Positions 28,456 to 37,225 of a stretch of 64,000 nt of DNA are shown here, piece after piece. The DNA lies in assembly GCA_046351415.1 (NCBI GenBank), contig JAXLYO010000004.1, positions 62,001 to 126,000 of the forward strand, in the 5' to 3' direction. This DNA comes from JABFRG01 sp046351415 (lineage in GTDB: Bacteria; Myxococcota_A; Polyangia; Polyangiales; Polyangiaceae). Made by a program: the position numbers and the translations under genes. The notes below the pieces were generated by a model, which saw nothing but the letters and a program-made list of their open reading frames with translations, ran no database searches and was not told where the DNA came from. Numbering within the stretch: position 1 is the first letter of the stretch; each line of letters opens with the position of its first letter.

Positions 28456-29868
28456 TCAATAGCTCTGATTGAAGTTGATGAAGAACTGCGCGTCTTCGCG
28501 GGAGAAAGCTGCGTCGGCGACGATGACGGTCGAGCGATTCCACCCGATGCGAAGACCCGCGCCCGCCGATGCACGTATCGTCGGTGCAACCAAGAAGAGC
28601 TTGTCGCCCACGGAGCCGAGGTCGAGGAATGGCGCGACCGTGAACGTGAGATTCTGACCGAGCACGTCCACATCGGCGAACCGGTGTCGGAACTCGACGT
28701 TCACGAAGCCGACGGTTCTGCCGAGGAACCGATTCGCTTTGAAACCGCGAAGCGTCTGCGAGCCGCCGAGTGCCCGAATGCTGCCTTCGGCGCTCCATTG
28801 GTCTTGGAACTCGAAGAAGGGAGCCTGGTCGCCGATGATCGTGCCGTAGCCGAGTCGGAACGCGAGGAGCGTGCGCCGCAGCGAACGAGGTGCAATCGGC
28901 ATGTAGTATCGCGCCTGGAGTAGCATCTTGTGGAACGTGTACTCCGAGCCGGTGTAGCGAGCCGAGTGCTCGTTTCCGAGTTCGACGAAGACCCCGCGAT
29001 ACGGGTCTGGCTCGAAATCTCGCGTGTCGTACATGAGCGAAAGTTGCACGAGCGACACACGACCTCCTGCGAGCCCGAACGCGCGCCCAGCGTTCGCGTC
29101 GTCTCTCAAGAGTGACCTCCCGCTCGGAACTTGCACCTTCTGACCCGTCGCGGGGTCCGTTGCGGACACGTTGACGTTCTCGTACGTGCGATAGGTTAGA
29201 TGTTGGATCTCGTAGCCGACGAGGACACGCCAGTTGCCACCAAACAGCACGCGTTCCCCCTTCACGTTGAGCATCCACTCGATCTCCTGGAAGAGATGCT
29301 TGAGGTTGTCGGCGACGAGTGGCGCTTCTCCTGAACCACCCGGTCGAACGGTGGCGCGCCTGTCTGCATACGTCGAGTACTTCCCTTCGCGAAAGGGGTT
29401 CAGCGTTGCCTCGGTGAGTCCGAAGTAGAGGTTGTTGGGCGTACTCTCGAACTTGCCGTCCACTTTCAGTCGCCATGCCGTGTCGGCAATGAAGGGGGCA
29501 TCGAGTTTCAAGGCGACAGCAGCGGCATTGCCTGTCGTGTACTCGCCCTTCACGCCGACCCGCGCGCGGTATGGGGTGTAGGCGAAGAATGGGTCGGTGC
29601 GTTTCCCGTTGTAGTGAAGGTAACCGGTAGCGCCTCCCCCCACTCCATTGAGCGGATCGGAGCTGAAGAAGGGGAGGCCGGTCACGAAAAAGCCCTCGCG
29701 CTTCTTTGCGACGTCTGCTTCGCTCATCCGCTTCGCGTCGGATACGTACTCCGGGAGGCTTTGCGGACGCTCGGATAGCGCGGCCTCGTCTGCGGCGGCA
29801 GCACGAGGAAACGCGAGCAAAGTCAGAACGAGGAGGAGAAACGACGGCCGAGCGCGCATGGAGTCCAT
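28456..29868 (-). CDS. BamA/Omp85-like outer-membrane barrel protein
   Basis: A 470-residue exported protein with signal peptide ending RAAAADE. A short periplasmic segment (about 25-65) replaces the POTRA array of true BamA. The rest alternates as barrel strands and has bacterial surface antigen features (LMYDTRDFEPDPYRGVFVEL, GGSQTLRGFKANRFLG, FVNVEFRHRF), with the GxRG-type turn near 385 characteristic of Omp85 barrels. This layout fits the small Omp85-related or patatin-barrel type rather than the essential assembly factor. The role is unknown. It is transcribed divergently from the two-component genes. Confidence 0.82.
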   Translation of the reverse strand: MDSMRARPSFLLLVLTLLAFPRAAAADEAALSERPQSLPEYVSDAKRMSEADVAKKREGFFVTGLPFFSSDPLNGVGGGATGYLHYNGKRTDPFFAYTPYRARVGVKGEYTTGNAAAVALKLDAPFIADTAWRLKVDGKFESTPNNLYFGLTEATLNPFREGKYSTYADRRATVRPGGSGEAPLVADNLKHLFQEIEWMLNVKGERVLFGGNWRVLVGYEIQHLTYRTYENVNVSATDPATGQKVQVPSGRSLLRDDANAGRAFGLAGGRVSLVQLSLMYDTRDFEPDPYRGVFVELGNEHSARYTGSEYTFHKMLLQARYYMPIAPRSLRRTLLAFRLGYGTIIGDQAPFFEFQDQWSAEGSIRALGGSQTLRGFKANRFLGRTVGFVNVEFRHRFADVDVLGQNLTFTVAPFLDLGSVGDKLFLVAPTIRASAGAGLRIGWNRSTVIVADAAFSREDAQFFINFNQSY

Positions 29869-29943
29869 GTTTCACGCCAATTGTGAAAAACTCGTGAACA
29901 CGCGGGGGCTCGCGCCTCTTTCTTGGCGCGCTAGACTGCGCCC

Positions 29944-30612
29944 ATGCGCCTGCTCATCGTGGAAGATTCTGCCGACCTGGCCGACGCGCTCGCGAACGGG
30001 TTTCGCAAGCATAGCTTCGTGGTCGACGTATGTGACAACGGCGAGGACGGATTTCACTTCGCCACCTCATCTCCGTACACCGTGATCATCCTCGATCGCA
30101 TGCTTCCGAAGGTGGATGGCCTCCTGCTCTGTCAGGCCCTGCGAAGCCACGGTTCGAATGTGCCCATTTTGCTCCTTACGGCGCGAGACAGCGTGCAGGA
30201 CCGCGTGGCGGGTCTGGATGCAGGCGCGGATGACTATCTCGTAAAGCCCTTCGCTTTCGATGAACTGCTCGCCCGCACGCGCGCGCTATCGCGTCGGTCG
30301 ACTTCGCCTCGTGCCAACGTGCTTCGAGCGCAGGACGTCGAACTAGACCTTGCGACGGGGCAAGTGAAGCGTGCAGGACTACCGGTTCTCGTGAGCGCAA
30401 AGGAGTTCGCGATCCTCGCTGCGCTCTTGCGGCACCCGGGAAGACTCCTCACGCATGATCAGCTGATGGACGAAGCATGGAACGCCTCCTGCGAGTCGTC
30501 GACAGAGGTCGTTCGCGCTCACATCAAGAATTTGCGCCGCAAGCTATCGCTCGACGGGCGCCGAGGGATCATCGAGACCGTGCACGGGCAGGGCTATCGT
30601 GTCGTTTCGTGA
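29944..30612 (+). CDS. OmpR-family response regulator
   Basis: A 222-residue DNA-binding regulator. The receiver domain (1-118) has the acidic pocket EDS, phospho-acceptor Asp51 (ILDRMLP) and the conserved lysine in YLVKPFAF. The C-terminal winged helix (about 128-222) has KEFAILAALLRHPGRLLTHDQL and the recognition-helix region VRAHIKNLRRKL. The stop overlaps the sensor kinase start by 14 bp. Signal and targets are unknown; the divergent Omp85-like gene 75 bp away is a candidate. Confidence 0.95.
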   Translation: MRLLIVEDSADLADALANGFRKHSFVVDVCDNGEDGFHFATSSPYTVIILDRMLPKVDGLLLCQALRSHGSNVPILLLTARDSVQDRVAGLDAGADDYLVKPFAFDELLARTRALSRRSTSPRANVLRAQDVELDLATGQVKRAGLPVLVSAKEFAILAALLRHPGRLLTHDQLMDEAWNASCESSTEVVRAHIKNLRRKLSLDGRRGIIETVHGQGYRVVS

Positions 30613-31858
30613 TCCCATCACGAAAGTACGTCTGCGCCTTGCGGTGCAGTTCGCGCTGCTCTGTGCAACTCTCCTCGTCAGCTGCGGCGCGGCCAGTTAC
30701 CTCTATGTTCGCCACGCACTCCATGTGGCATTCGACGGAACTCACGACCTCGCAGCGCGTAGCATGATCGAGACGGTCGAAGCCGGACCGACCGGGCTAC
30801 AGGTAAAGAAGCACGCGTTTCAGGAAGAGTTCGACGAACTGAGAGCGACGCTCGGTGTCGTCGCGGTCGACGTGTGGAGCGCTGATGGTGCTCGCATCGC
30901 AAGCTCGGCGTCGGTCGGGTTCACTCAAACCATCCTTCGAGACGGACCGGAACGAGAACTGCAGGCGACACATGGAGCCGCTTTCGTCATCCGTCGAGAG
31001 ACAGTGCAGGTAGGAAACAATCGCGCTCTCGTCGTCATTGCGCGCAGTGCCGACAGTATGAACCGAGAGCTGGCTCTTCTTCGGCGCGCGCTTGTTTCGT
31101 TCGTGCCTCTTGCTGTCCTCGCTTCGCTCGCTCTCGGATGGTGGATGGCGGGGAGGTCACTGCGACCGGTACGCGCCGTCGTCGAGCGGCAGCGGGCATT
31201 CATGGCAGATGCGTCTCACGAGCTACGAACTCCTCTCGCGGTTCTTCAGGCGCATACCGAACTTGCTCTCGATCGCGAGATCGACGCTTCCTCTCTATAC
31301 CGTTCGCTAGGCGTGATCTCACGAACTACGTCGAATCTTGCAGCGCTCGTGAACGATCTCATGAGTCTCGCGCGTGCGGATGCCTCGACGCTCGAGCCAG
31401 AACGCGTCCTTGTCGATCTTGAGGAGGTAGTCGAAGAAACCATCGAGGACTTCGCTCCAGCAGCCAAAGAGCGGGGCAGCAAGATCGTGCTCGGTCCGTG
31501 CAAGAGCACTTTCCTTCGCGCGGATCCGACGCAGCTCAAACGACTCATTGCGGTCTTTCTCGACAACGCCCTTCGCCATGCAGTTCCGTGCTCTATTCAC
31601 GTTTCGTTGACGGAACAGAACGACTGCGTGGAGTTACGGATCGCGGACGAGGGGCCTGGCATCCGAAAAGACCTTCTTTCGCGCGTTTTCGAGCGCTTCG
31701 TTCGCGGAGACAGCGCTTCGGCGAACCAAGGGGGCAGTGGACTCGGTCTTGCGATCGCGCAGAGCATTGCGACCGCACATGGCGGACGCGTCGCTCTCGG
31801 GACCAATTCGAGAGGTGGAACTACCGCGTCGCTCACACTACGCACCGCTCGCGGCTAG
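30599..31858 (+). CDS. Membrane sensor histidine kinase
   Basis: A 419-residue inner-membrane kinase, partner of the regulator before it. Helix 1 is near 15-37 and helix 2 near 166-184, enclosing a periplasmic sensor of about 130 residues. HisKA has ADASHELRTPLAVLQ with His207. The ATPase domain has N-box DNALRHAV, G1 ADEGPGI and G2 GGSGLGLAIAQS. It starts at GTG 30599 inside the regulator gene. A hairpin at 31879-31906 follows the stop. Confidence 0.95.
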   Translation: MSFRDPITKVRLRLAVQFALLCATLLVSCGAASYLYVRHALHVAFDGTHDLAARSMIETVEAGPTGLQVKKHAFQEEFDELRATLGVVAVDVWSADGARIASSASVGFTQTILRDGPERELQATHGAAFVIRRETVQVGNNRALVVIARSADSMNRELALLRRALVSFVPLAVLASLALGWWMAGRSLRPVRAVVERQRAFMADASHELRTPLAVLQAHTELALDREIDASSLYRSLGVISRTTSNLAALVNDLMSLARADASTLEPERVLVDLEEVVEETIEDFAPAAKERGSKIVLGPCKSTFLRADPTQLKRLIAVFLDNALRHAVPCSIHVSLTEQNDCVELRIADEGPGIRKDLLSRVFERFVRGDSASANQGGSGLGLAIAQSIATAHGGRVALGTNSRGGTTASLTLRTARG

Positions 31859-31878
31859 TCGCCCGAGACAAAAGGAGA

Positions 31879-31906
31879 CTGGCAAGCCGCAGGTGCGACT
31901 TGCCAG
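31879..31906. terminator. Hairpin between kinase gene and convergent small gene
   Basis: CTGGCAAG (31879-31886) and CTTGCCAG (31899-31906) form a perfect 8-bp stem with a 12-nt loop, 21 bp after the kinase stop and 53 bp past the stop of the convergent peptide gene. There is no T-run, so termination would be weak or factor-assisted. Confidence 0.45.
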
Positions 31907-31958
31907 TAGGGGGACCGCGCGGCGGTGGTAGTGGGCGCGGTGGCGCCGGGCGAGCTTC

Positions 31959-32180
31959 TCAGACCGCGGATTCAGCTGCGAACGAACCGAGGTCGCAGCC
32001 GCCGCCGGGGAGCACGTTCGTGCCGCCGCAGGTGCCCTTCACGCAAATCTTGCTCGCCGCGTTGCCGTAGGCCGAGGGACTCTTGCTGCACCCCGATTGC
32101 GCACGCGATCCCGTGTTGACGTCCGTGCGGAGCGAGCTGCGAACGCGGCGGAGGGTGAACGTGAGGGCGTTGGTCTTCAT
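31959..32180 (-). CDS. 73-residue Cys-containing peptide, possible precursor peptide
   Basis: A small protein of unknown function. Third codon positions are almost all G or C, and AAAGG precedes ATG 32180 by about 6 bases; both support a real gene. Residues 1-30 are basic and free of cysteine. Cysteines lie at 31, 46, 51 and 62 within a Gly/Ser/Lys-rich part (ICVKGTCGG, PGGGCDLG), and the end is acidic (FAAESAV). There is no signal peptide or membrane helix. A leader-like N-terminus with a Cys-rich core resembles ribosomally made modified-peptide precursors, but no maturation enzyme of a known class is adjacent, so this is only a possibility. A small metal-binding protein is the alternative. 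Confidence 0.6.
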   Translation of the reverse strand: MKTNALTFTLRRVRSSLRTDVNTGSRAQSGCSKSPSAYGNAASKICVKGTCGGTNVLPGGGCDLGSFAAESAV

Positions 32181-32541
32181 GGTGGGTGCCTTTGGTGGGG
32201 GGCGGGGGTGGGGGTTGGTACGGCGCCTGTGCTTCCAGCGCGTCCGGTGTCTTGCAATGGTCTATTGCACCACTCGTTCCATGGCAGAACCGGCCACAAT
32301 TCGCGTAAGGCGGAATTTTTCGGGGCCGGATCGTCGGCGCCCCATGGACGCTGTCGACGCAAATGAGACTGCCTGTCTGTTAGGACTAGAATTCGGGCAT
32401 TCGGCGTCAGCTCCTGCGAAGAGCGCGTCTGGATCGACTTCGGCTCAGGCAGGATGCCGCTTTCCACCCAGAACGCCGACCGCACCTCAGCGAAGTCCAT
32501 GGGTTACGGGCGGCACGCTCAGTGCACAGGAATCACCACGG
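32181..32541. promoter_or_regulatory. 361-bp divergent control region with palindrome
   Basis: Separates the divergent Cys-peptide and FGE-fold lipoprotein genes. It contains the inverted repeat TGCAAT-GGTCT-ATTGCA at 32253-32269, a plausible operator for a dimeric regulator. The open frame that crosses this region upstream of ATG 32542 does not look coding. No convincing -10/-35 pair was found. Confidence 0.4.
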
Positions 32542-33378
32542 ATGGTGGGTCGGCGTTTTTGCGGTGGCGTCTTCACGTGTGTGGCGCTCGTTGCCCTCGT
32601 GGCGTGCGGGTCTGCTGCCGCCGAGGCTCCTGGATCGGTGCAGTTGGGAGAGAGTCTCCGCGTCGTCGACAGGCCGAACGACAGCGCGATTCGAAGCCGC
32701 TCGAAGCGCGCCGCCACGGACGCGATCCGAAGCGGAGCCAAGTGTCCCCTCGGGATGGTCAGTGTCGATGATGCATACTGCATCGATCGCTACGAAGCGA
32801 CGGTCGAAGAAATCCTGCCGAATGGCGAGGCCGTGCCCCATCCTCACAATCTGCCAGTCGATGGCTTGAAGGTGCGCGCGGTGAGCAAGCCGGGCGTCCT
32901 GCCGCAAGCGTTCATCAGTGCACACGAAGCGCAGAGTGCGTGCCGTGCTTCGGGCAAGCGTCTCTGCAAGAGCTGGGAATGGCGGTTCGCTTGTCGCGGC
33001 CCCTTTCAAAACCAGTATCCGTACGGCAACGATCGGGTGGCGGGGCGCTGCAACGACCACGGCAAGAGCGCCGTCCAAGCCCTTCACGTTTCGTACAAGG
33101 GTGGGTTCAAAGCGCTGAACGACCCGCGCCTCGGCCTCCAGCCCGGCACGCTCGCCAAGACCGCTGAGCACGAAGGATGCGAAAGCCCCTTCGGAGCGTA
33201 CGACATGGTCGGCAACGTCCACGAATGGGTCGCGGAGGGAACGTTCGCCGGCGGGTACTACCTCGACACGTCACTCAACGGCGAGGGATGCGACTACCAG
33301 ACCAGCAGGCATAACGCCTCGTATCACGACTACTCGACGGGCTTCCGCTGCTGCGCAGACATGCCACCTGCGCCATAG
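32542..33378 (+). CDS. Lipoprotein with FGE/SUMF1-type (formylglycine-generating-enzyme-like) domain
   Basis: A 278-residue exported protein; the lipobox LVALVAC places the lipidated cysteine at 22. From about residue 75 the FGE-sulfatase fold is visible: CPLGMVSVDDAYCIDRYEAT, AQSACRASGKRLCKSWEWRFAC, GAYDMVGNVHEWVAEG and the terminal TGFRCCAD. These proteins often act outside the cell as carbohydrate- or protein-binding or cofactor-forming modules. The C-terminal part lacks the usual RGGSW and RxxxR features of catalytic enzymes, so true formylglycine formation is doubtful. ATG 32542 is chosen because it begins the signal sequence. Confidence 0.83.
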   Translation: MVGRRFCGGVFTCVALVALVACGSAAAEAPGSVQLGESLRVVDRPNDSAIRSRSKRAATDAIRSGAKCPLGMVSVDDAYCIDRYEATVEEILPNGEAVPHPHNLPVDGLKVRAVSKPGVLPQAFISAHEAQSACRASGKRLCKSWEWRFACRGPFQNQYPYGNDRVAGRCNDHGKSAVQALHVSYKGGFKALNDPRLGLQPGTLAKTAEHEGCESPFGAYDMVGNVHEWVAEGTFAGGYYLDTSLNGEGCDYQTSRHNASYHDYSTGFRCCADMPPAP

Positions 33379-33401
33379 CGTTCGTAGCGCCAAGCGTGGG
33401 T

Positions 33402-34268
33402 TCAGCGCGCCGTGGAAGATGCAGCAGGGGGGGCAGACGGAGCCTTTCCGTACGGCAAGATCCTGAGCGCGCGTCGCGGATTGGGGTCGGCGTCGAACTC
33501 GCTACTGACGAGCACGAGCAAGCCTGACGTGTCGCTCGATGGAACGAGGACGAGGTCGCTCAGACTGATGGGCTTTCCGTTGTTGCTCCAGCCTTTGACG
33601 TCTTTGCTGAGGAGTATCGCTTCGCCCGCTTCTTGGCGCTCGAGCACGAGCTTGTGGGTGTCCTCGTCGACATGCAAATGGAGCGGACCCAAATCGAGCG
33701 GTGGTTGCTTCTCGTCGTCCGCAAGGTCGACTTCTCCCCCCTCTTTGTAGATCGGCGTCTTCCAGTGCGACTTGGCGAGCAACTGATTGGCGGCTTGGAC
33801 GCGCCCGAGAATGGCGGGGGTTCGACGCGTCGGGTTCTGTTCGTCGAGCTCCGAGATCTCACCCTGGCGCACGAGGACGAGCTTCGATACTTCGGCGCGC
33901 TTCGCGATGTCGATGATGACCAGTGATTGTTCGGCGGTCGTCACGACGGCATGATCGCTCAAGTAGATCGCGAGTAACTTGCCGTCGACGGATACGGCCG
34001 GGAGGTCGTGCACCTGGATGCTGGGTTCCTTCGAATCTTCGTCCTCCTCGACCGAGAACTTGGGCGTACGCGGAGCGCCTGGCGGTGGGCGCTCGTCTTC
34101 GAGCGCCGCGTGTGACGTCGCATCGCTCCCCGCATCGAGCGCTGCGTCTGCTTTTGCCTGATGAGCGGCCGTGGCTGCAGCATCGACCGGATCGCGCGGG
34201 GGTTCCTCGTGGGAACCACACCGGCACGCCGCGAGTAGCGCGCATGCGATGGGAATCCATTTTCTCAT
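33402..34268 (-). CDS. Lipoprotein of unknown function
   Basis: A 288-residue exported protein with lipobox at ALLAACRC (Cys15 or 17), an Ala/Asp-rich linker (about 25-65), then a mixed alpha/beta domain with repeats of short strands (AVSVDGKLLAIYLSDHAVV, LVIIDIAKRAEVSKLVLV) that recall propeller blades. No family is recognised. The start overlaps the stop of the CAP-domain gene by 4 bp. Confidence 0.7.
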   Translation of the reverse strand: MRKWIPIACALLAACRCGSHEEPPRDPVDAAATAAHQAKADAALDAGSDATSHAALEDERPPPGAPRTPKFSVEEDEDSKEPSIQVHDLPAVSVDGKLLAIYLSDHAVVTTAEQSLVIIDIAKRAEVSKLVLVRQGEISELDEQNPTRRTPAILGRVQAANQLLAKSHWKTPIYKEGGEVDLADDEKQPPLDLGPLHLHVDEDTHKLVLERQEAGEAILLSKDVKGWSNNGKPISLSDLVLVPSSDTSGLLVLVSSEFDADPNPRRALRILPYGKAPSAPPAASSTAR

Positions 34269-35425
34269 GGCGTGACGAAGACCTCCGTCACCCAGACATT
34301 GCCGTCCGCGTCGGGTAGTACCGATAGACCCACAGCACGGAATGCCGCGTTCAGAATGTTGCCTCGATGGGACGGGCTCGCCATGAGCGCTTGATGTGCT
34401 TCTTCGACCGTTTTCGCGAGCGCAACGTTCTCGCCGATGACCTTCGCTCGAATATGGGCTGCAGCGACCCGGTCGGAAGCGGTGCCATCGTCGACAGTGT
34501 GCGCCAGCTTGTGCGCGGCGCGCATGCGTTCGGTGTGAGCGAGCGCGACGGCATCGAGCTCGGCTCTCCGCTCGAGGGCCTTTCCACCGCGAGCTTGGGT
34601 CAAATACGACAAGAGGCGCGCCTCCGGAGAGGCTTCGTTCGAAACCACGATGCGATCGCCGGCCAGGTAGCGTTCGTCACTCGGGCCGATGCCGGCGAAG
34701 ACGGCCGCCTCGATGAGTGGTTTTGGTCCGTCGCCCATGTCGACGACGACTTGGACATGGTGGACCCCGGGAGCCTTGGCGGCAAAACGTGCGATGACGT
34801 GTCCGCGATCGAACGTCGTGGGGACGGCATAGGGGGCTTCACGATCATGTGCAATATACACTTTTGCAGAACGCGCGTTGTTCGCTGTCGCGACGTCCAC
34901 ATTCACCCACTCGCCGACGCGCACCTGCCGCGGCAGAGGAGCAAGGGCAGCTCTCGCGACCGCGAACACGATGGCGAGTGCATAGGTACCGTCTGCCCGT
35001 TTCTCGAGCGCTTCGCCGCACACTTCACCGTCCTGCGCGCGCGCCGATTGCGCAGAGGTCGCGAGCGCCTGCGCGTCATTGCCCCACGCGATGAACGCGC
35101 GTGGCCACACGAAGGGACTACCTTCGCGCTGAACGGTGAGCTTGAGCTCTGTCGCTCCAGGCAACCCGCTCTCGGGGGTGCGCGTCTTCGCGAGTGCTTT
35201 TGCCGCACGAACGAGCGCCTCGTCTCCGTTGCCGCAGGCGAGGGGAGCTGCCGTCTTCTCGGGACCGAACGTCGCGCTCGTCCAACCGGAGGCGCTCTTC
35301 GGTGCTTTTCGCCAGTCGTCGCTCGGCTGCGGCCCACTCAGATCGGCGAGTTCGCCACCTTCATGCGCAAGGCCGCCTCCGCACGCCGCCAGCAGAAGCG
35401 CGACGACCAATGAAGCGCGTGTCAC
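34265..35425 (-). CDS. Lipoprotein with C-terminal CAP (SCP/PR1) domain
   Basis: A 386-residue exported protein starting at GTG 35425, which overlaps the stop of the small membrane protein (GTGA). The lipobox ends ALLLAACGG. A middle beta-rich region (about 110-250) is followed by a CAP/SCP domain, about 280-386: LAHTERMRAAHKLAHTV, VIGENVALAKTVEEAH, SPSHRGNILNAAFRAVGL and a final strand NVWVTEVFV. The SPSHRxNIL and GEN signatures are diagnostic. Bacterial CAP domains are extracellular or periplasmic; their molecular role is poorly known. Confidence 0.85.
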   Translation of the reverse strand: MTRASLVVALLLAACGGGLAHEGGELADLSGPQPSDDWRKAPKSASGWTSATFGPEKTAAPLACGNGDEALVRAAKALAKTRTPESGLPGATELKLTVQREGSPFVWPRAFIAWGNDAQALATSAQSARAQDGEVCGEALEKRADGTYALAIVFAVARAALAPLPRQVRVGEWVNVDVATANNARSAKVYIAHDREAPYAVPTTFDRGHVIARFAAKAPGVHHVQVVVDMGDGPKPLIEAAVFAGIGPSDERYLAGDRIVVSNEASPEARLLSYLTQARGGKALERRAELDAVALAHTERMRAAHKLAHTVDDGTASDRVAAAHIRAKVIGENVALAKTVEEAHQALMASPSHRGNILNAAFRAVGLSVLPDADGNVWVTEVFVTP

Positions 35426-35532
35426 GGCTTTTTGGCCTGACGAACTTGGTTGCGCTTGGCGATGCCCAAACCGACGCGCACACCGAAGAGGAACGCGATT
35501 CCCGAGATGAGCGCGATCCAAAGGGCGTACAC
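35422..35532 (-). CDS. 36-residue single-helix membrane protein
   Basis: Starts at GTG 35532 with CAAGG five bases upstream. One hydrophobic helix (VYALWIALISGIAFLFGVRV) is followed by a basic tail (AKRNQVRQAKKP). The stop overlaps the GTG of the CAP gene by 4 bp and the start lies 22 bp after the AgmX-like gene, so it fits the operon precisely. It could tether or couple its neighbours; the function is unknown. Absent from ORF lists because of its size. Confidence 0.6.
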   Translation of the reverse strand: MYALWIALISGIAFLFGVRVGLGIAKRNQVRQAKKP

Positions 35533-35554
35533 GGTGCCTTGGGTCAGGTTGGCG

Positions 35555-37225
35555 CTAGTTGATCGCGAAGCTCTTGCCGACCGTCACGGGCCCGCCCGAG
35601 AAAGCGGGAATATGCACGCTTCGGAACTTGCCGGCAGCGCAGCCACCGACCGCCGTTCCTTGGAAGGGCGGAGTGTCTGCAACAGCCGAGCTGACACTGC
35701 CGTTCGGAGCGAACGTGACCTTCACGTGGCCATTGCCCGTCGGTCCGTCAGCCTTTTTGCACGAAGCGACGTTGACGGCGCCGAGCGCAGCGGTGGCCGC
35801 TCCGCGATCGAAGGGCGGCGCGTTCGAGTTGTCTTGGGCGGGCGGGGGCTTGGTGCCGCCGCTCGCCGCCTCACCCATCGCTTCGCCAAGGCTCTTCGGC
35901 TTCGTCGAAGCGGGGGCCGGGGGCGGGTCGACCTTCGCGGGAGGATCCCCAGGATTGGCCTTGGGCGTTGCGACGGCCACGCTCGGCTTGGAGCTGCCAG
36001 CCGGTGCACCGGTTCCGGGCGCGACCGCGACGGCCGAAGGCGGCGGTTCTGGGGTAGGAGCAGCGCTCGCACTCGGCGTCGTGTCGGGCGCCGGAGTTCC
36101 ACTGCCCGACGTCGTCGTTGCAGAGGGCACGTTCAGCGCAGTCGCTTCGGGCTTCTTGTTCAGCATGATGAAGCCGAGCACGCCGCCGACGAGGAGGACT
36201 GCGACAGCAAGACCGGCGATGGCGATGATCATGCCCTTGCCGGACTTCTCTTGGGGGGCAGCGCCCGGATACATCGAGCCGCCCGGGTACATCGACCCGG
36301 TCGGAGCCGTGAACGCCGGAGGCGGAGCGAGAATGGGAGCTGCGAGCGCAGCGTTGAAGGCGCCGCCGCCGCCGAGATTCATGATGTCGTCGACCTTGCT
36401 CGAGGCTTGGCCGTTCGAACCACTGCCCATGCTCGTCGCGAGTGCGCGAATGTCGATGAGGCCGGAGCCGTCACCTTCGGCGGTCGTCTTCGAGCTGCCG
36501 TTCGTGCCGCTGTGCTCGGGCTCGTTCGCCTTCGACGTGAGCGCGTTCAGCGAGAAGAGAACGCTGTTTTCGTTTCGTTGGCCCGTGAGCTTCGGCGACT
36601 CGGCGGGAGCGCTCGTGAAGAGGCCATCGTTGTCGCCGCCGGCAGATTCGCCAAAGAGGTCACCGCTCGCGCCGCGACCACCGGCGCGCCGCGCAGCCTG
36701 AGGAGACGCTGCGGCGAGAGGAGCGGTTGCCGTGTCGATGGCACCGCCGCCGCCACCACCGCCGAAGAGGTCGCCGCCACCGTAGCCGCTCTGGGCATCG
36801 TGCTCGGCCACTTGTGGGGGCACGCCGCCGAAGAACGTCGGGTCTTCAGCGCCCGCGTCTTCTGGAGCAGCAGATTCGCCCCCGAGTGCTTGAACGAGTT
36901 CTGGAATGTCCCGGACCGGAGCCCAGTCTTCCATGCCGTCTTTCCAGCAATACGTCTCTTCGTTGATGGTGCCCGCCTGGTATTCGGCGACGAGCTCGCC
37001 CAGCGTCATGTTCCGCTGGTCGGTGTCGCTCACGCTGACGGTCCAGGTCTCTTCGCCGCCACCTTCGTACGCGCCTTGGCCGGCGGCATCGGCACCCGCC
37101 ATTTCGTTGCCGTTGACGACAATCGTCGCACCGCACTTCTTGCAGCGAATCTTGACGATCTTGCCGAAGACCTTCTCGTCGGCGATCGTGTACTTAGCGG
37201 GGCACGACTGGCACGAAATCTTCAT
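35555..37225 (-). CDS. AgmX/GltJ-like protein: zinc ribbon, GYF_2, membrane helix, AgmX/PglI C-terminal domain
   Basis: A 556-residue inner-membrane protein. The N-terminal zinc ribbon has Cys5, Cys8, Cys28 and Cys31 (MKISCQSCPAKYTI). A GYF_2-like domain spans about 58-112 (MTLGELVAEYQAGTI). A long Gly/Ala/Ser-rich cytoplasmic linker leads to one helix near 330-355 (MIIAIAGLAVAVLLVGGVLG), then a Pro-rich periplasmic stretch and the AgmX/PglI-type C-terminal domain (VNVASCKK, GHVKVTFAPNGSV, GCAAGKFRSVHIPAF). In Myxococcus, GltJ (AgmX) has this ribbon-GYF-TM layout and links the small GTPase MglA to the gliding machinery. No mgl or glt gene is nearby, so a motility role is only inferred. A sigma-70-like promoter is at 37341-37370. 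Confidence 0.85.
   Translation of the reverse strand: MKISCQSCPAKYTIADEKVFGKIVKIRCKKCGATIVVNGNEMAGADAAGQGAYEGGGEETWTVSVSDTDQRNMTLGELVAEYQAGTINEETYCWKDGMEDWAPVRDIPELVQALGGESAAPEDAGAEDPTFFGGVPPQVAEHDAQSGYGGGDLFGGGGGGGAIDTATAPLAAASPQAARRAGGRGASGDLFGESAGGDNDGLFTSAPAESPKLTGQRNENSVLFSLNALTSKANEPEHSGTNGSSKTTAEGDGSGLIDIRALATSMGSGSNGQASSKVDDIMNLGGGGAFNAALAAPILAPPPAFTAPTGSMYPGGSMYPGAAPQEKSGKGMIIAIAGLAVAVLLVGGVLGFIMLNKKPEATALNVPSATTTSGSGTPAPDTTPSASAAPTPEPPPSAVAVAPGTGAPAGSSKPSVAVATPKANPGDPPAKVDPPPAPASTKPKSLGEAMGEAASGGTKPPPAQDNSNAPPFDRGAATAALGAVNVASCKKADGPTGNGHVKVTFAPNGSVSSAVADTPPFQGTAVGGCAAGKFRSVHIPAFSGGPVTVGKSFAIN

Noticed and set aside
32083..32541. Upstream extension of the FGE-like lipoprotein
   Set aside because: The extension would bury the signal sequence and overlaps the Cys-peptide gene; ATG 32542 starts the signal sequence.
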